DNA of 64,000 bases from Rhodoferax sp. TS-BS-61-7 (GCF_002943465.1 NZ_PTQY01000009.1:1-64000); one strand, 5' to 3'. Shown: positions 25,176 to 34,289, counted from the first letter of the stretch. Notes: a model not told the origin generated them from the sequence alone. Program-made: numbers and translations.

Positions 25176-27425
25176 TCAAATTGCTGCGGGTTGAGGCGTA
25201 GATGCCGGCACCTCAATGTATGCGTCGCCCATCATCATCTTGTAGTGCGCCATATGGTCCGATTTTTTGAATATTTCCCTGAAGACGTTCAGGTACGGCT
25301 CAATCATTGAATCGCTGATGGATACGTAAAGATCATCGTGCGAAAAATGTGAGCCATCGTTGACCCATGAAATCAGTGATTTACAGATCAATTTTTCCTG
25401 GCCGTCAAATTTCGCATTCAGATCATTAAGGTCAACTCCCCCCAAAATTTTGAAGTAATTTTCCAAAATTCGTCGGAGCGTATTCTGAATCGTCAAGTTC
25501 GAACGATCAGGTCTGCGAACTTCGGACCACAGCAATTCGTAGGATGTTTTGATTGGATTGGATTCATGATGCTCAAGTTTCGATGACAAGTTGAGTTTTC
25601 GCACGACCCAAAAAGTCTCTTCACTTTTCATGGCAGTGTTGCCACTACGCTTTGGATTGAATGTGACCTCTTTGTGAAAATAAACGTTGTGCGTGAGTAC
25701 GAAAATTTGCTTGATGTGCCCAACGCCCGTTCGGACTTCTTCAAATAGATCTTTTATCAGACTCCCGACCAGAAACAATATGTCACTGTCTAAACTGGAG
25801 ACGGGGTCATCAAAGACAACGACTCGATTTGTCGTAATTTCACTTTCAGAGTTGCTTCCCTTAAGCAAATGATAAAAATAGAGGAAGGTAACGAATGTCC
25901 GTTCACCTTCACTCAGCGTCTCCTTTGCATCGGTGCCATCTGCGCGAATCAGTTTGTAAAAATTCCCGGTCCCAGCTGGCGCCAACGAGAAGCCGCGAAA
26001 GCCGAAGGACGACAGGAGTAGATTAATTCCATCGACGGTAGGCTGCGTGCTGGTTGAATCTTTTTCTAGAGTCCGAATTTCAAACGCCTTAGCTTTCATA
26101 TCGGCAGTGGCCGAATCGATGTTCGAATTCATTCCATTGATTGCGGCGGTCAGTGCAGCTGTTTTCGTGCTGTAAGCAGCAAGGTCCGCTTTCAGGTCTA
26201 CCTCTAGAAGATATTTCCAAACTTGCGCTGTCAGCGCGCGTTTCTCTTGAGCAAGGTTTGCAACCGTTTTGTTATGGTCTGCAATAGCAACGTTGGTCTG
26301 GTCGATAGCAGTCAAAATCGTTGATGCGACATTGCCGACGGATTCCAACTCAATGATCTGACTAGGCTCCTTCTTTTTGGAAGCCAATTTCTGAATATTT
26401 ATTGTTATCTTTGAATCAAGAAGCTCTTTTTCCCTCTTCAAGTTCTCCGTATCGAGAAATTTTGACTGGGCAGCTATTACCTGTGAAACCGCCAGCTGAA
26501 GTCTTTCAGCTTCGGTAGAGTAATTTGAAATGAGCTTTGCAATAGTCGCCGTGTCTGTTGTGAACGTTTCATCAAAATATTCATTCAAACTGTGCGTGAA
26601 AGACGCAGCTACGCTTTGTTGACAAAAAGGGCAGGCCGACTCGTTTACGTCGTAGAAACTGCGCCCCTCTCGTACCCAATCACTATTGCCCAGCTTTTTT
26701 ATCATGGCAGCAATGTCAACATCCCCCTTACCAATCACCCGCTTGCTCAGTATTGGATCGGATTCATAGTCAATGAGTTGCTTGGCTTGAATCGTTGCCA
26801 ACGTTGGCTCAATGGTAGGTGTCGGACCAAAGACGGTAGATGCTTTCTCTTCAAGATCTTGAAGAGCCAAAAGCGACGCTGAATTCGAAGTTAGTTCTCG
26901 TAGGACCTTATCCCTGAAGCTATCCTTGCTGTTGCGAAATCCATCAAAAGCATTGATGAGTTTTTGTTTGTGTTTTGTGTACGCCAGCCAGCATTTTTCT
27001 TTGAATTGATCTTCTGCCGCCGCCAACTCGCCCTTTTTTCCACCTAAACCATCTTCGCCCGACAAACTGGTTTTCAATTTTTCAATTTTTGTCAAAAATG
27101 CATCGTGCTCGGCTTTTGCGGTTGCAATTTTGGCTAAGGTGTCAATGTCGTTTTTTCCGAGGGTAAAGATGCCTTTTGGTCCGGTCGCTGTACTGAAATT
27201 TTCATGGACGAAGTCACGGTTGTAGACCATCGTTTTCAACGCCGTCCCACCCTTCCAGTTCACACTACACGATGCGAAGGAGCTCGCATTTGCGACAACT
27301 CGGCTTATCGTTGTCTTGCCAGAGCCATTCGCGCCATAGAAGAAATTGATCTTGGATAGCCTGTGCAAAATTTCAGGTGTGTTTGCATAAGAAGCTTCGC
27401 CAGCAATTTGAATTGACTCAATCAT
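25176..27425 (-). CDS. rloC: RloC/PrrC-like ABC-ATPase with zinc hook and candidate anticodon-nuclease domain
   Basis: 749 residues from ATG 27425 (GAGGAAG just upstream). ATPase parts: Walker A GANGSGKT 31-38, signature LSEGE 504-508, Walker B VVVFDDP 535-541, H-loop LTHN 577-580. Between them is a long coiled coil with a central CPFC at 265-268, the zinc-hook position of RloC. The C-terminal region has Arg-651-x3-Glu-655 (RRILE) and His-693 (DGSHF), the R-x3-E-xn-H triad order of PrrC/RloC tRNA anticodon nucleases. RloC cuts tRNA at the wobble position on DNA damage or phage attack. The gene is visibly AT-richer than both neighbours, suggesting transfer. No restriction genes adjoin it. Confidence 0.78.
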   Translation of the reverse strand: MIESIQIAGEASYANTPEILHRLSKINFFYGANGSGKTTISRVVANASSFASCSVNWKGGTALKTMVYNRDFVHENFSTATGPKGIFTLGKNDIDTLAKIATAKAEHDAFLTKIEKLKTSLSGEDGLGGKKGELAAAEDQFKEKCWLAYTKHKQKLINAFDGFRNSKDSFRDKVLRELTSNSASLLALQDLEEKASTVFGPTPTIEPTLATIQAKQLIDYESDPILSKRVIGKGDVDIAAMIKKLGNSDWVREGRSFYDVNESACPFCQQSVAASFTHSLNEYFDETFTTDTATIAKLISNYSTEAERLQLAVSQVIAAQSKFLDTENLKREKELLDSKITINIQKLASKKKEPSQIIELESVGNVASTILTAIDQTNVAIADHNKTVANLAQEKRALTAQVWKYLLEVDLKADLAAYSTKTAALTAAINGMNSNIDSATADMKAKAFEIRTLEKDSTSTQPTVDGINLLLSSFGFRGFSLAPAGTGNFYKLIRADGTDAKETLSEGERTFVTFLYFYHLLKGSNSESEITTNRVVVFDDPVSSLDSDILFLVGSLIKDLFEEVRTGVGHIKQIFVLTHNVYFHKEVTFNPKRSGNTAMKSEETFWVVRKLNLSSKLEHHESNPIKTSYELLWSEVRRPDRSNLTIQNTLRRILENYFKILGGVDLNDLNAKFDGQEKLICKSLISWVNDGSHFSHDDLYVSISDSMIEPYLNVFREIFKKSDHMAHYKMMMGDAYIEVPASTPQPAAI

Positions 27426-27460
27426 TCTTTTCTTCCTCGTGAATTCGTGAATTGAATTGG

Positions 27461-29284
27461 TTAGGTAGCTGAAATTTGCGCTCCAAACCCCCCATCCCCT
27501 CCTACCCCCAACATCAACCTCTGCGTTGCCCTTGTAGCCGCCACATAAAACACCCGCGCCGCTTCCTTCTCGTCCTCCCCCGCCGCAGGCATATGCCCCA
27601 CACCGGGTAACGCCACCACCGGAAATTCCAGTCCCTTGCTGACCTTCATGGTCATGATCTGGATGGCGTTGGCGCCAGGGATGAAATCGCCTGACCGCTT
27701 GCGCACATTGAATGGCAGCTTGCGTTGGTTCAGCACCGTGGCGCACAGGTCCATGGTGAAGTAGTCGTGGCACAGGATGGCCATGTCGCCCCAGGCGTGG
27801 CCTTCTATGTGCGCCTGGCCCAGGTGGTCGGCAATGGCAAAGGCTTCGTCGCGCAGCGTGGGTAAACGAATGATCAACGGCGGCTCGCCATCGCGCCCGC
27901 AACTGATGGGCTTGAGCATGGGGATACCGTCGTCGTCTTTGTCGTCCGCAGTCAGCAGGTCGGCGGCCACCAGGCTGGCGGTTTGCAGTATCTGTTTGGT
28001 GTTGCGGTAGTTGATCTTCAGGATGGTGGTGCGGCCCATGGCCTGAATGCCCACGCTCTTGAAGCTGAACTGTTTGCTGCGCGCACGTTCGTAAATGCTT
28101 TGCGCATCGTCGTACAGCACCAGCAGGCTGTTGGTGGTGGGGTCCACCATCTGCGTCACCAGCTTCAGCCATTCGGGCGCAAAGTCGTGGCCTTCGTCAA
28201 TCATCACCGCTTGGTACTGGCCGCTGGGGATTTGTTGGCGGTCCACGGCGGTGATCACGCGGTGCACCATGTCGTCCATCATGGCGGACACCTGCATTCG
28301 GCTGTCTGGCAGTGTTTGTCCATAGGCCACCAGTTGGTCGCGGCACCATTTGTGAAAGTGGCGCACATGCACCTTGTCGCCCAGGCCTTTGGCCTGCATC
28401 ACGCTGTGTAGCTTCACGCCCAGCGGCTCGTTAAAGCAGAGGATGAGGATGGGTTTGCTGCTGGCAGTGCTGGCCTGGGCCAGGTACTCCGCGCGGTAGC
28501 CCAAGATCATGGTCTTGCCCGAACCCGCCACGCCGTGGATGACGCGGTGCCCGTCGCCCAGGCTGCGCGCCAGCTGCTCTTGCTGCAGGTCCATCACCCG
28601 CATGATGTCGGGCAGGTTTGCGTCTGCATCGTTGTCGTCAAACAACGCGCCCTGCTGCACGCGCACCTCGGGGAACATGATCCAGCGCACGCGGTCTATC
28701 TGCGGCAGGCTGAGGGCGCCGCGCATCCCGAAGGGGAACATGTCCCACAGGCGGCTTTGCAGGTCTTCGGCGTCCACGCCCTCCAGTATTTCGTCCTGGC
28801 ACACCACGCGGTGGGGTTCGATGGCGTGCTGCAGCTCGGCCGCTTCAAACTGCTTGCGGGTGATATTGGGCAGCACCACGCCATAGCTCCAGGGGAAGGC
28901 CAGCTTGCCCGCATGGGGGCCATCGGCTTGCACCAGCTGCGCGTCGCGCTCCAGCGCCTTCACCACCTGGTGCGCGTACTGGCGGGCCTGCTCCAGCGGG
29001 TTGATCACCGTCTTGGGGCCGCTGTCGCCCAAGATCTCCCAGTTTTGTTTGTCGGCTTTCAGGATGGTGGTGCCCAGCCGCCAGTCCTTCACCTCCAGCA
29101 CCAGAATGCCGCGGCGCGGGTGCAGCACACAAAAGTCGGGGTGGGTGTTGCGCGGCCCCATGGGCACGTCGTACCAAAGCCGGTAGTCGTCGTCGAGTTT
29201 GGCTTCCAGCCGTTCGGCCAGCCTGCGTTCGCCGCTGGTCATGCGTGAGACGCACGAACCCAATGAAGGAATCAGCGTTGCCAT
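27461..29284 (-). CDS. NERD-domain nuclease fused to UvrD/Rep-type helicase
   Basis: 607 residues. The N-terminal NERD (nuclease-related) domain has PDFCVLHPRRGILVLEVKDW, giving Asp-50 and Glu-64-x-Lys-66 of a PD-(D/E)xK site. A superfamily 1 helicase follows: Walker A GVAGSGKT at 251-258, Walker B variant DEGHDF, NYRNTKQIL (motif IV/V region), and the C-terminal motif VFYVAATRATQRL. NERD helicases occur in mobile elements and defence loci. It is the first gene of a same-strand trio, 35 bases before the RloC-like gene. A role in sensing or processing foreign DNA for its partners is inference. Confidence 0.88.
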   Translation of the reverse strand: MATLIPSLGSCVSRMTSGERRLAERLEAKLDDDYRLWYDVPMGPRNTHPDFCVLHPRRGILVLEVKDWRLGTTILKADKQNWEILGDSGPKTVINPLEQARQYAHQVVKALERDAQLVQADGPHAGKLAFPWSYGVVLPNITRKQFEAAELQHAIEPHRVVCQDEILEGVDAEDLQSRLWDMFPFGMRGALSLPQIDRVRWIMFPEVRVQQGALFDDNDADANLPDIMRVMDLQQEQLARSLGDGHRVIHGVAGSGKTMILGYRAEYLAQASTASSKPILILCFNEPLGVKLHSVMQAKGLGDKVHVRHFHKWCRDQLVAYGQTLPDSRMQVSAMMDDMVHRVITAVDRQQIPSGQYQAVMIDEGHDFAPEWLKLVTQMVDPTTNSLLVLYDDAQSIYERARSKQFSFKSVGIQAMGRTTILKINYRNTKQILQTASLVAADLLTADDKDDDGIPMLKPISCGRDGEPPLIIRLPTLRDEAFAIADHLGQAHIEGHAWGDMAILCHDYFTMDLCATVLNQRKLPFNVRKRSGDFIPGANAIQIMTMKVSKGLEFPVVALPGVGHMPAAGEDEKEAARVFYVAATRATQRLMLGVGGDGGFGAQISAT

Positions 29285-29437
29285 TCCGGGGTCACCCTCC
29301 CTGAGTGAGTTGTATCGTTATGTAAGCATCATGCCCCAGGCCGGTCGGCTTTGCCAAGCGCGGGGCCCCAAATGGGGGGCAAACGGAAAGGGCGTAAGCT
29401 ATTGGCCCGGCGGTTAAACACATCAAACAAGGGAGCA

Positions 29438-31291
29438 ATGGCGGTGAAGTGGATGCTTGGGTTTGCCAATCGGCTGGTGCGTGTGGCGCTGCTGTTGCTG
29501 CTGTTACCGCTGGCGTGGTCGGCACTGGCCATGCCGGTGGTGCCGCCGGGTACCGGCGCGCAGGACGCCATTGCGCACTTGCAGTTGCTGGAAGACCCAT
29601 CCGCCGCGCTCACCCTGGCCCAGGCGCAGCAGGCGTTTGCGGATGGCAAGTTCACCAGCACCGCCGGCAGCAAAGACGCGCTGGCGCTGGGCTTTACGCG
29701 GTCTGCGTTTTGGCTGCGCCTGGAGCTGGCCAACGCCGCACCCGAGGCCGCGCGCCAAATGCTGGATGTGGTGAACGCGCGTATTTCGTATGTGACGCTG
29801 TACGCCCCTGGCCCCGACGGCCGCTATGTGGAAACCGCCACCGGCGGCGACATGCCGTTTGCCACCCGTGCGCACGAGAACCGGAACTTCGTGTTTCCGC
29901 TGCAGGTGCCCGCCCGTAGCTCGCTCACGCTGTACCTGCGGGTGCAGTCCACCATCGGCCTGATCGTGCCGGTGCGCCTGTGGGCCCAGCCCGACTTTGA
30001 GCACTATGTGCGCCACGACTACATGGTGCAGGCCATGTACTTTGGGGTGGCGCTGGCCATGGCCTTGTTCAACCTGATGCTGTTTGTGGCGCTGCGCGAC
30101 CGGGCCTATGCCTTGTATGTGTGTTTTGTGGCGTTTTCGGTGCTGGCGCTGGGGCAGAAGACGGGCATGGCGTCCGAGTTTTTGTGGCCGCAACACCTGA
30201 CCTGGACCAACCCCAACTACTACATGGCCACCTCGTGGGGGCTGGTGTGTTTTATGGCGTTTATGCGCAGCATGCTGGGCACGGCGCAGCACCTGCCGCG
30301 CATCGACCTGGGGCTGCGCGCGGGCATGGTGTTGCACGGGCTGCTTCCAGTGCTGTACTGGACCATGGTGCAGTCGGTGGCGCGCCTCACCATCTGGATG
30401 TTTGTGGTGTCGTGCGTGCTGCTGCTCGGGGTTGTGGCCTGGTGCATGGTGCGGCGCATGCGTGCGGCGTACTTTTTTGGTGGCGCGTTTGCGGTGCTGA
30501 TGGCGGGTTCGCTGATGACGCTGCTGCGCGCGCTGGGCATCTTGCCCACTAATGTGCTCACAGTGGATGGTTTGCAGGCGGGCTCGACGCTGGAGATGCT
30601 ACTGCTGGCCTTTGCGCTGGCCGACCGCTACAACCAGCTCCGCCAAGACAAACTGAAGGCGCAAAGCGACCTGGTGCTGGCCAAGCAGAAGCTGGTGGAG
30701 ACGCTGCAAACCTCGGAGCGCGACCTGGCCCAGCGCGTGGATGAGCGCACCCAGCAGCTGCAAGCGCTGAATGAGAGGCTGGAAGCGCTGAGCATGGTGG
30801 ACGGCCTGACCGGCATTGCCAACCGCCGCCAGTTTGACCAAGAGCTGCACAAGGCCTGGGCCCGCCTGGAGCGCCTGGGCCAGCCGCTGGCGCTGGTGAT
30901 GCTGGATGTGGACATGTTCAAGCGCTACAACGACCACTACGGCCATCAGGCCGGCGACGAGTGCCTGCGCAAGGTGGCGCAGGCCATGGCCAGCGTGGGC
31001 CGCACCACCGATGTGGTGGCCCGCTACGGCGGCGAGGAGTTTGTGATGGTGGCCCCCGCATCCGACGGCCCCAGCGCCCTGCTGCTGGCGCAGCGCGCCT
31101 GCCAGGCCGTGCAGGCGCTGGGTGCAGAGCACGCGCAGTCGCCCTTTGGCGTGGTAACAGTGAGCTGCGGCGCCGCCTGCGTAGTACCCGGCCCCGGCCA
31201 CACCCCGCAAGACCTGCTGCGCCAGGCCGACGCCGCGCTGTACCAAGCCAAGTCCCAGGGCCGCAATCAGGCGGTGTTGGCCGGTTTTTAA
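29438..31291 (+). CDS. diguanylate cyclase with 7TMR-DISM sensor
   Basis: 617 residues. Signal sequence (about 1-27), then a periplasmic 7TMR-DISMED2 domain (about 40-175; LALGFTRSAFWLRLELANAA), seven membrane helices (about 200-395), a short coiled coil (about 405-455) and a GGDEF domain with active-site GGEEF near 530 and NDHYGHQAGDECL. It should make cyclic-di-GMP in response to a periplasmic carbohydrate-like ligand. No RxxD inhibitory site is evident before GGEEF. The ATG at 29438 follows AAGGGAG. Its stop touches a repeat copy. Confidence 0.92.
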   Translation: MAVKWMLGFANRLVRVALLLLLLPLAWSALAMPVVPPGTGAQDAIAHLQLLEDPSAALTLAQAQQAFADGKFTSTAGSKDALALGFTRSAFWLRLELANAAPEAARQMLDVVNARISYVTLYAPGPDGRYVETATGGDMPFATRAHENRNFVFPLQVPARSSLTLYLRVQSTIGLIVPVRLWAQPDFEHYVRHDYMVQAMYFGVALAMALFNLMLFVALRDRAYALYVCFVAFSVLALGQKTGMASEFLWPQHLTWTNPNYYMATSWGLVCFMAFMRSMLGTAQHLPRIDLGLRAGMVLHGLLPVLYWTMVQSVARLTIWMFVVSCVLLLGVVAWCMVRRMRAAYFFGGAFAVLMAGSLMTLLRALGILPTNVLTVDGLQAGSTLEMLLLAFALADRYNQLRQDKLKAQSDLVLAKQKLVETLQTSERDLAQRVDERTQQLQALNERLEALSMVDGLTGIANRRQFDQELHKAWARLERLGQPLALVMLDVDMFKRYNDHYGHQAGDECLRKVAQAMASVGRTTDVVARYGGEEFVMVAPASDGPSALLLAQRACQAVQALGAEHAQSPFGVVTVSCGAACVVPGPGHTPQDLLRQADAALYQAKSQGRNQAVLAGF

Positions 31292-31352
31292 GCCAAATTG
31301 GCCTCTGGAGCCCGTGGAATATGCGCAAGCAGCTACTGTTTTAATAGCGGTT
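31290..31352 (+). repeat. 60-bp family repeat, copy 10
   Basis: AAGCCAAATTGGCCTCTGGA, CCCGTGGAATATGCGCAAGC, and GCTACTGTTTTAATAGCGG. It abuts the cyclase stop and fills the gap to the convergent gene at 31366. Confidence 0.9.
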
Positions 31353-31365
31353 GAGTTCGGCTTGC

Positions 31366-31992
31366 TCAGCCCAGCCCCAGCTGCCCCTTCACCACCGCCA
31401 GCACCGTGCCACCGGCCGCCTTGGCCGCGTCTTTGGCAAAGTCCATGGCAATGCCCTTGAACAGCTTCTTGCGTTCGGCCGCGTCCTTGATGTCCTTGGC
31501 CTTGTCGTAGCCCGCGCGAAAAGCCGCCAGCTCCTTTTTGCCAAACAAAGACTCCAGCACTTGGAACAGCCCGTCGGCCGACACCCGCACGATCTCGGTG
31601 CTGAAGGGGTGGTCGAAGATGTGTTGGTAGATCTTGAGCTGGCCCTGCAGCCAGTTTTTGGCCAGCGTGTCTTCAATGATCAGGCAGATCTTGTCGCCCT
31701 GCGGCTCCAGCGATGCGTTGGCCAGCGCCGCCAGCAGGCGCCCGGCGGCCTGGTCTTCCACCCGGCCGCCAAACTTCAGCGCCGCCTCGTAACGCAGCTT
31801 CTTCACCTTGGCCACTGGGGTCTTGAGCCGCTCGCTCACGGTCTGGTTGTTCAGCCGCGCCAGCGGCCCCGAGCCACCCAGGCCGTGCTGGTCCAGCAGG
31901 TGCATCACCAGCGCATCAATGTCCGCCTTGGGCATGGCGCCCAGGCCGAACTTCAGGTAGTTGTCGAGGAACTCGGTTTCAAAGCTGGACAT
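31366..31992 (-). CDS. conserved hypothetical protein, unknown family
   Basis: 208 residues, soluble, rich in Lys/Ala/Leu. N-terminal half looks helical (ETEFLDNYLKFGLGAMPKAD, then RLKTPVAKVKKLRYEAALKF), the middle contains DKICLIIEDTLAKNWLQGQL, and the tail is helical and basic. I recognise no domain and assign no function. It stands alone on the minus strand, 36 bases from the MocR gene upstream of it, so the two may be co-transcribed. Confidence 0.65.
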   Translation of the reverse strand: MSSFETEFLDNYLKFGLGAMPKADIDALVMHLLDQHGLGGSGPLARLNNQTVSERLKTPVAKVKKLRYEAALKFGGRVEDQAAGRLLAALANASLEPQGDKICLIIEDTLAKNWLQGQLKIYQHIFDHPFSTEIVRVSADGLFQVLESLFGKKELAAFRAGYDKAKDIKDAAERKKLFKGIAMDFAKDAAKAAGGTVLAVVKGQLGLG

Positions 31993-32028
31993 GGTGCAGA
32001 TGGCGACAGGAGTGAAGGTGCGGCAACT

Positions 32029-33483
32029 CTAGCCGAAGCGGCGCACCACCTCGGCCAGCTGCTTCACCAGCCCGGGCATCTGCTCCACCGGCACTTGCGC
32101 ATAGCCCAGCAGAAAGCCGCGCCAGGGCTGCACGCGTGTGCCAATGGCCTGCTCGCTCAGCGCCGGGGCCACGATGCCCTGGGCCTGCAGCGCGCGGCTC
32201 ATGGCCGCGTCGTCCGCACGCGGGTTGCGCAGGCGCAGCGCCAGGTGCATGCCGGCCGAGCCACCGTACGCGTCGGCCACATCGCCCAGCTGTTGTTCCA
32301 GCGCGGCCACCAGCGCGTCACGGCGCTGGCGGTACAGGCGGCGCATGCGCCGCAGGTGCAGGCTGAACTGGCCGCTGTGCATGAACTCGGCCAGCGCCAG
32401 CTGGTCGGCCGCGCGCCCACGCGGTGTGGTGCGCGCCAGCATGGCGCTAAGCGGCTCCACCAGCGCCGCGGGCACCACCACAAAACCAATGCGCAGCGCG
32501 GGGAACATGGTTTTGCTGAAGGTGCCCAGGTAGAGCACGGGTGCATCCGCCGCCAGGCCCTGCATACACGAGAGTGGCGGCCCGTCGTGACGGAACTCGC
32601 TGTCGTAGTCGTCTTCAATGATGAGGGCCGCCGCACTGCGCGCCTGGGCGATGAGGGCCATGCGCCGCTCCAGGCTCAGCACGCTGCCCGTGGGGTACTG
32701 GTGCGATGGGGTGACGTAAATCAGCTTCGGGCGCTGGCGCTGCCAGTCGGCGGCGGTGGGGGCGATGCCTTCGCTGTCCACCACCATGCCCACGGGTTTG
32801 AGCTGCGCGGCCTTGAAGGCGGCCAGCGCGCCCTGGTAGCCGGGGCTCTCGATCCACACCTTGTCGCCCGCATCGGCAAAGGCGCCGGCGCACAGGTCCA
32901 GGCTGCTCTGCGTGCCGTCGGTGATGATGACCTGGCTGGCGTCCAGCAGCGCACCACGTGCCACCCGCAGGTGGCTGGCAATGGCTTCGCGCAGCGCGGG
33001 CTCACCGGTGGGCTCGGCGTAGTTAAGCTGGGCGGTGCGCAGGCCGCGCCAGGCACGGTCCAACAGGCGGCGCCACAGGGTGACCGGAAATTCTTTGAGC
33101 GCGGGCACACCAGGCGCAAAGGCGGCGGGGGTCTCGGGCGCGTCGCGCGTGGGCACAGCTAGCGCGCGTTTGGACAGGCCCACACGCAGTGGCGCTGCCT
33201 GGCGCATTGGTGGCGGCACGGCGGTGGCATCGGCCACCACGGTGCCACGCCGGTCGGGCAGCACAAAACCTTCGGTGGCGAGCTGGTCGTAGGCGTAGAG
33301 CACGGTGTTGCGCGACACGCCCAGTTCTTGCGCCAGCGTGCGCGTGGCGGGCAGGCGCACGCCGCTGCCCAGCGTGCCGCTGCGGATGGCGCTGCGCAGG
33401 CATTCGTGCAACTGGCGCTGGCGCGACCAGCGCGCATGCGCCGGGGTGGCGGTGTAGCGGGAGAACAGCAGTTGGTAGTCCAC
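32029..33483 (-). CDS. MocR/PdxR-type PLP-dependent regulator
   Basis: 484 residues: GntR winged helix (about 20-85; RLPATRTLAQELGVSRNTVL) plus an aminotransferase-like domain (about 115-480) with IIEDDYDSEFRHDG and the PLP-lysine region LYLGTFSKTMFPALRIGF. It is divergent from a PPOX-type flavoprotein gene across about 100 bp. PdxR-type MocR proteins often regulate vitamin B6 genes, but here the neighbour is a split-barrel protein, so that is the likelier target. Confidence 0.9.
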   Translation of the reverse strand: MDYQLLFSRYTATPAHARWSRQRQLHECLRSAIRSGTLGSGVRLPATRTLAQELGVSRNTVLYAYDQLATEGFVLPDRRGTVVADATAVPPPMRQAAPLRVGLSKRALAVPTRDAPETPAAFAPGVPALKEFPVTLWRRLLDRAWRGLRTAQLNYAEPTGEPALREAIASHLRVARGALLDASQVIITDGTQSSLDLCAGAFADAGDKVWIESPGYQGALAAFKAAQLKPVGMVVDSEGIAPTAADWQRQRPKLIYVTPSHQYPTGSVLSLERRMALIAQARSAAALIIEDDYDSEFRHDGPPLSCMQGLAADAPVLYLGTFSKTMFPALRIGFVVVPAALVEPLSAMLARTTPRGRAADQLALAEFMHSGQFSLHLRRMRRLYRQRRDALVAALEQQLGDVADAYGGSAGMHLALRLRNPRADDAAMSRALQAQGIVAPALSEQAIGTRVQPWRGFLLGYAQVPVEQMPGLVKQLAEVVRRFG

Positions 33484-33585
33484 AGCGAGCCTTTGTGTCG
33501 TGGTACTAAAAAATAGTGCAAAGGTGGATCTTAATTTAGAGCCACATGCGGCCTACAGTCCGCCCCTTCTTTCACTTGCACTGCT

Positions 33586-34236
33586 ATGACCGCAACTACC
33601 CACAAGCCCACCGCCCCAAGCGACCGCACCCGTGTGCGCCGTATTGCCGAAAACGCCCATTACGACGCCACCACGCTGCACGCCATCCTGGACGCGGCCT
33701 ATGTGTGCCACGTGGCCTTTGCCGACGACAAGGGCACGCACTGCATTCCCACCGCCTGCTGGCGCGAGGACGACCACCTCTACATCCACGGTTCCAACGG
33801 CGGGCGACTCATCAAGCTGCTTGCCAAGGGCACGCAAGCCTGTGTGACAGTGACGCACATCGACGGCCTGGTGCTGGCACGCTCGGCCTTCAACCATTCC
33901 ATGAACTACCGCTCGGCCATGGTCTACGGGCAGTTTGAAAAGGTGGACGACAAAGGCGCCGCGCTCGACACCTTCATGCGCCACCTGGCCCCGGGCCGCG
34001 AGGACGAAGCCCGCCCCGGCAATGACAAAGAGTTTGCCGCCACCACGGTGATGCGCATCAGCCTGGCCGAGGCGGCCTGCAAGGTGCGCACCGGTGGCCC
34101 CAAGGACGATGCCGAAGACATGGGCGTGGCCGCATGGGCCGGTGTGTTGCCGCTGGTGCAGCAGCGTGGTGCGCCCGTGGCCGACCCGCTGTGCACGGTG
34201 CCCGCACCGGCTTATGTGCAGGCCTGGGACGCCTGA
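33586..34236 (+). CDS. PPOX-type (FMN split-barrel) flavoprotein
   Basis: 216 residues with the NimA-like split-barrel pattern: RRIAENAHYDATTLHAILDA, YVCHVAFADDKGTHCIPTAC, HGSNGGRLIKLLAKGTQACV and RSAFNHSMNYRSAMVYGQFE. This sub-family of flavin-binding proteins is commonly paired with MocR regulators, as here. The substrate is unknown; vitamin B6 compounds or nitro-aromatics are possibilities from relatives. Confidence 0.88.
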   Translation: MTATTHKPTAPSDRTRVRRIAENAHYDATTLHAILDAAYVCHVAFADDKGTHCIPTACWREDDHLYIHGSNGGRLIKLLAKGTQACVTVTHIDGLVLARSAFNHSMNYRSAMVYGQFEKVDDKGAALDTFMRHLAPGREDEARPGNDKEFAATTVMRISLAEAACKVRTGGPKDDAEDMGVAAWAGVLPLVQQRGAPVADPLCTVPAPAYVQAWDA

Positions 34237-34271
34237 GCCAGTCCATAGTCCGACAGGAGGGTTGGGCTAAC

Positions 34272-34289
34272 TGGTATTGAAGTGGTATT
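34272..34289 (+). promoter_or_regulatory. candidate NagR/NagQ operator (TGGTATT direct repeat)
   Basis: TGGTATT-GAAG-TGGTATT lies 27 bases before the likely GTG start of nagR. GntR-family amino-sugar repressors of proteobacteria use TGGTATT-like sites, so this looks like an autoregulatory operator controlling nagR-nagA. I found no second such site before the sugar transporter. Confidence 0.6.

Noticed and set aside
27426..28172. N-terminal extension of the RloC-like frame
   Set aside because: It overlaps the NERD-helicase gene, has shadow-like composition, and the family N-terminus plus ribosome-binding site are at 27425.
31351..33162. 603-residue + strand open frame over the hypothetical and MocR genes
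   Set aside because: It spans two well-supported minus-strand genes in antisense and shows no protein-family features.
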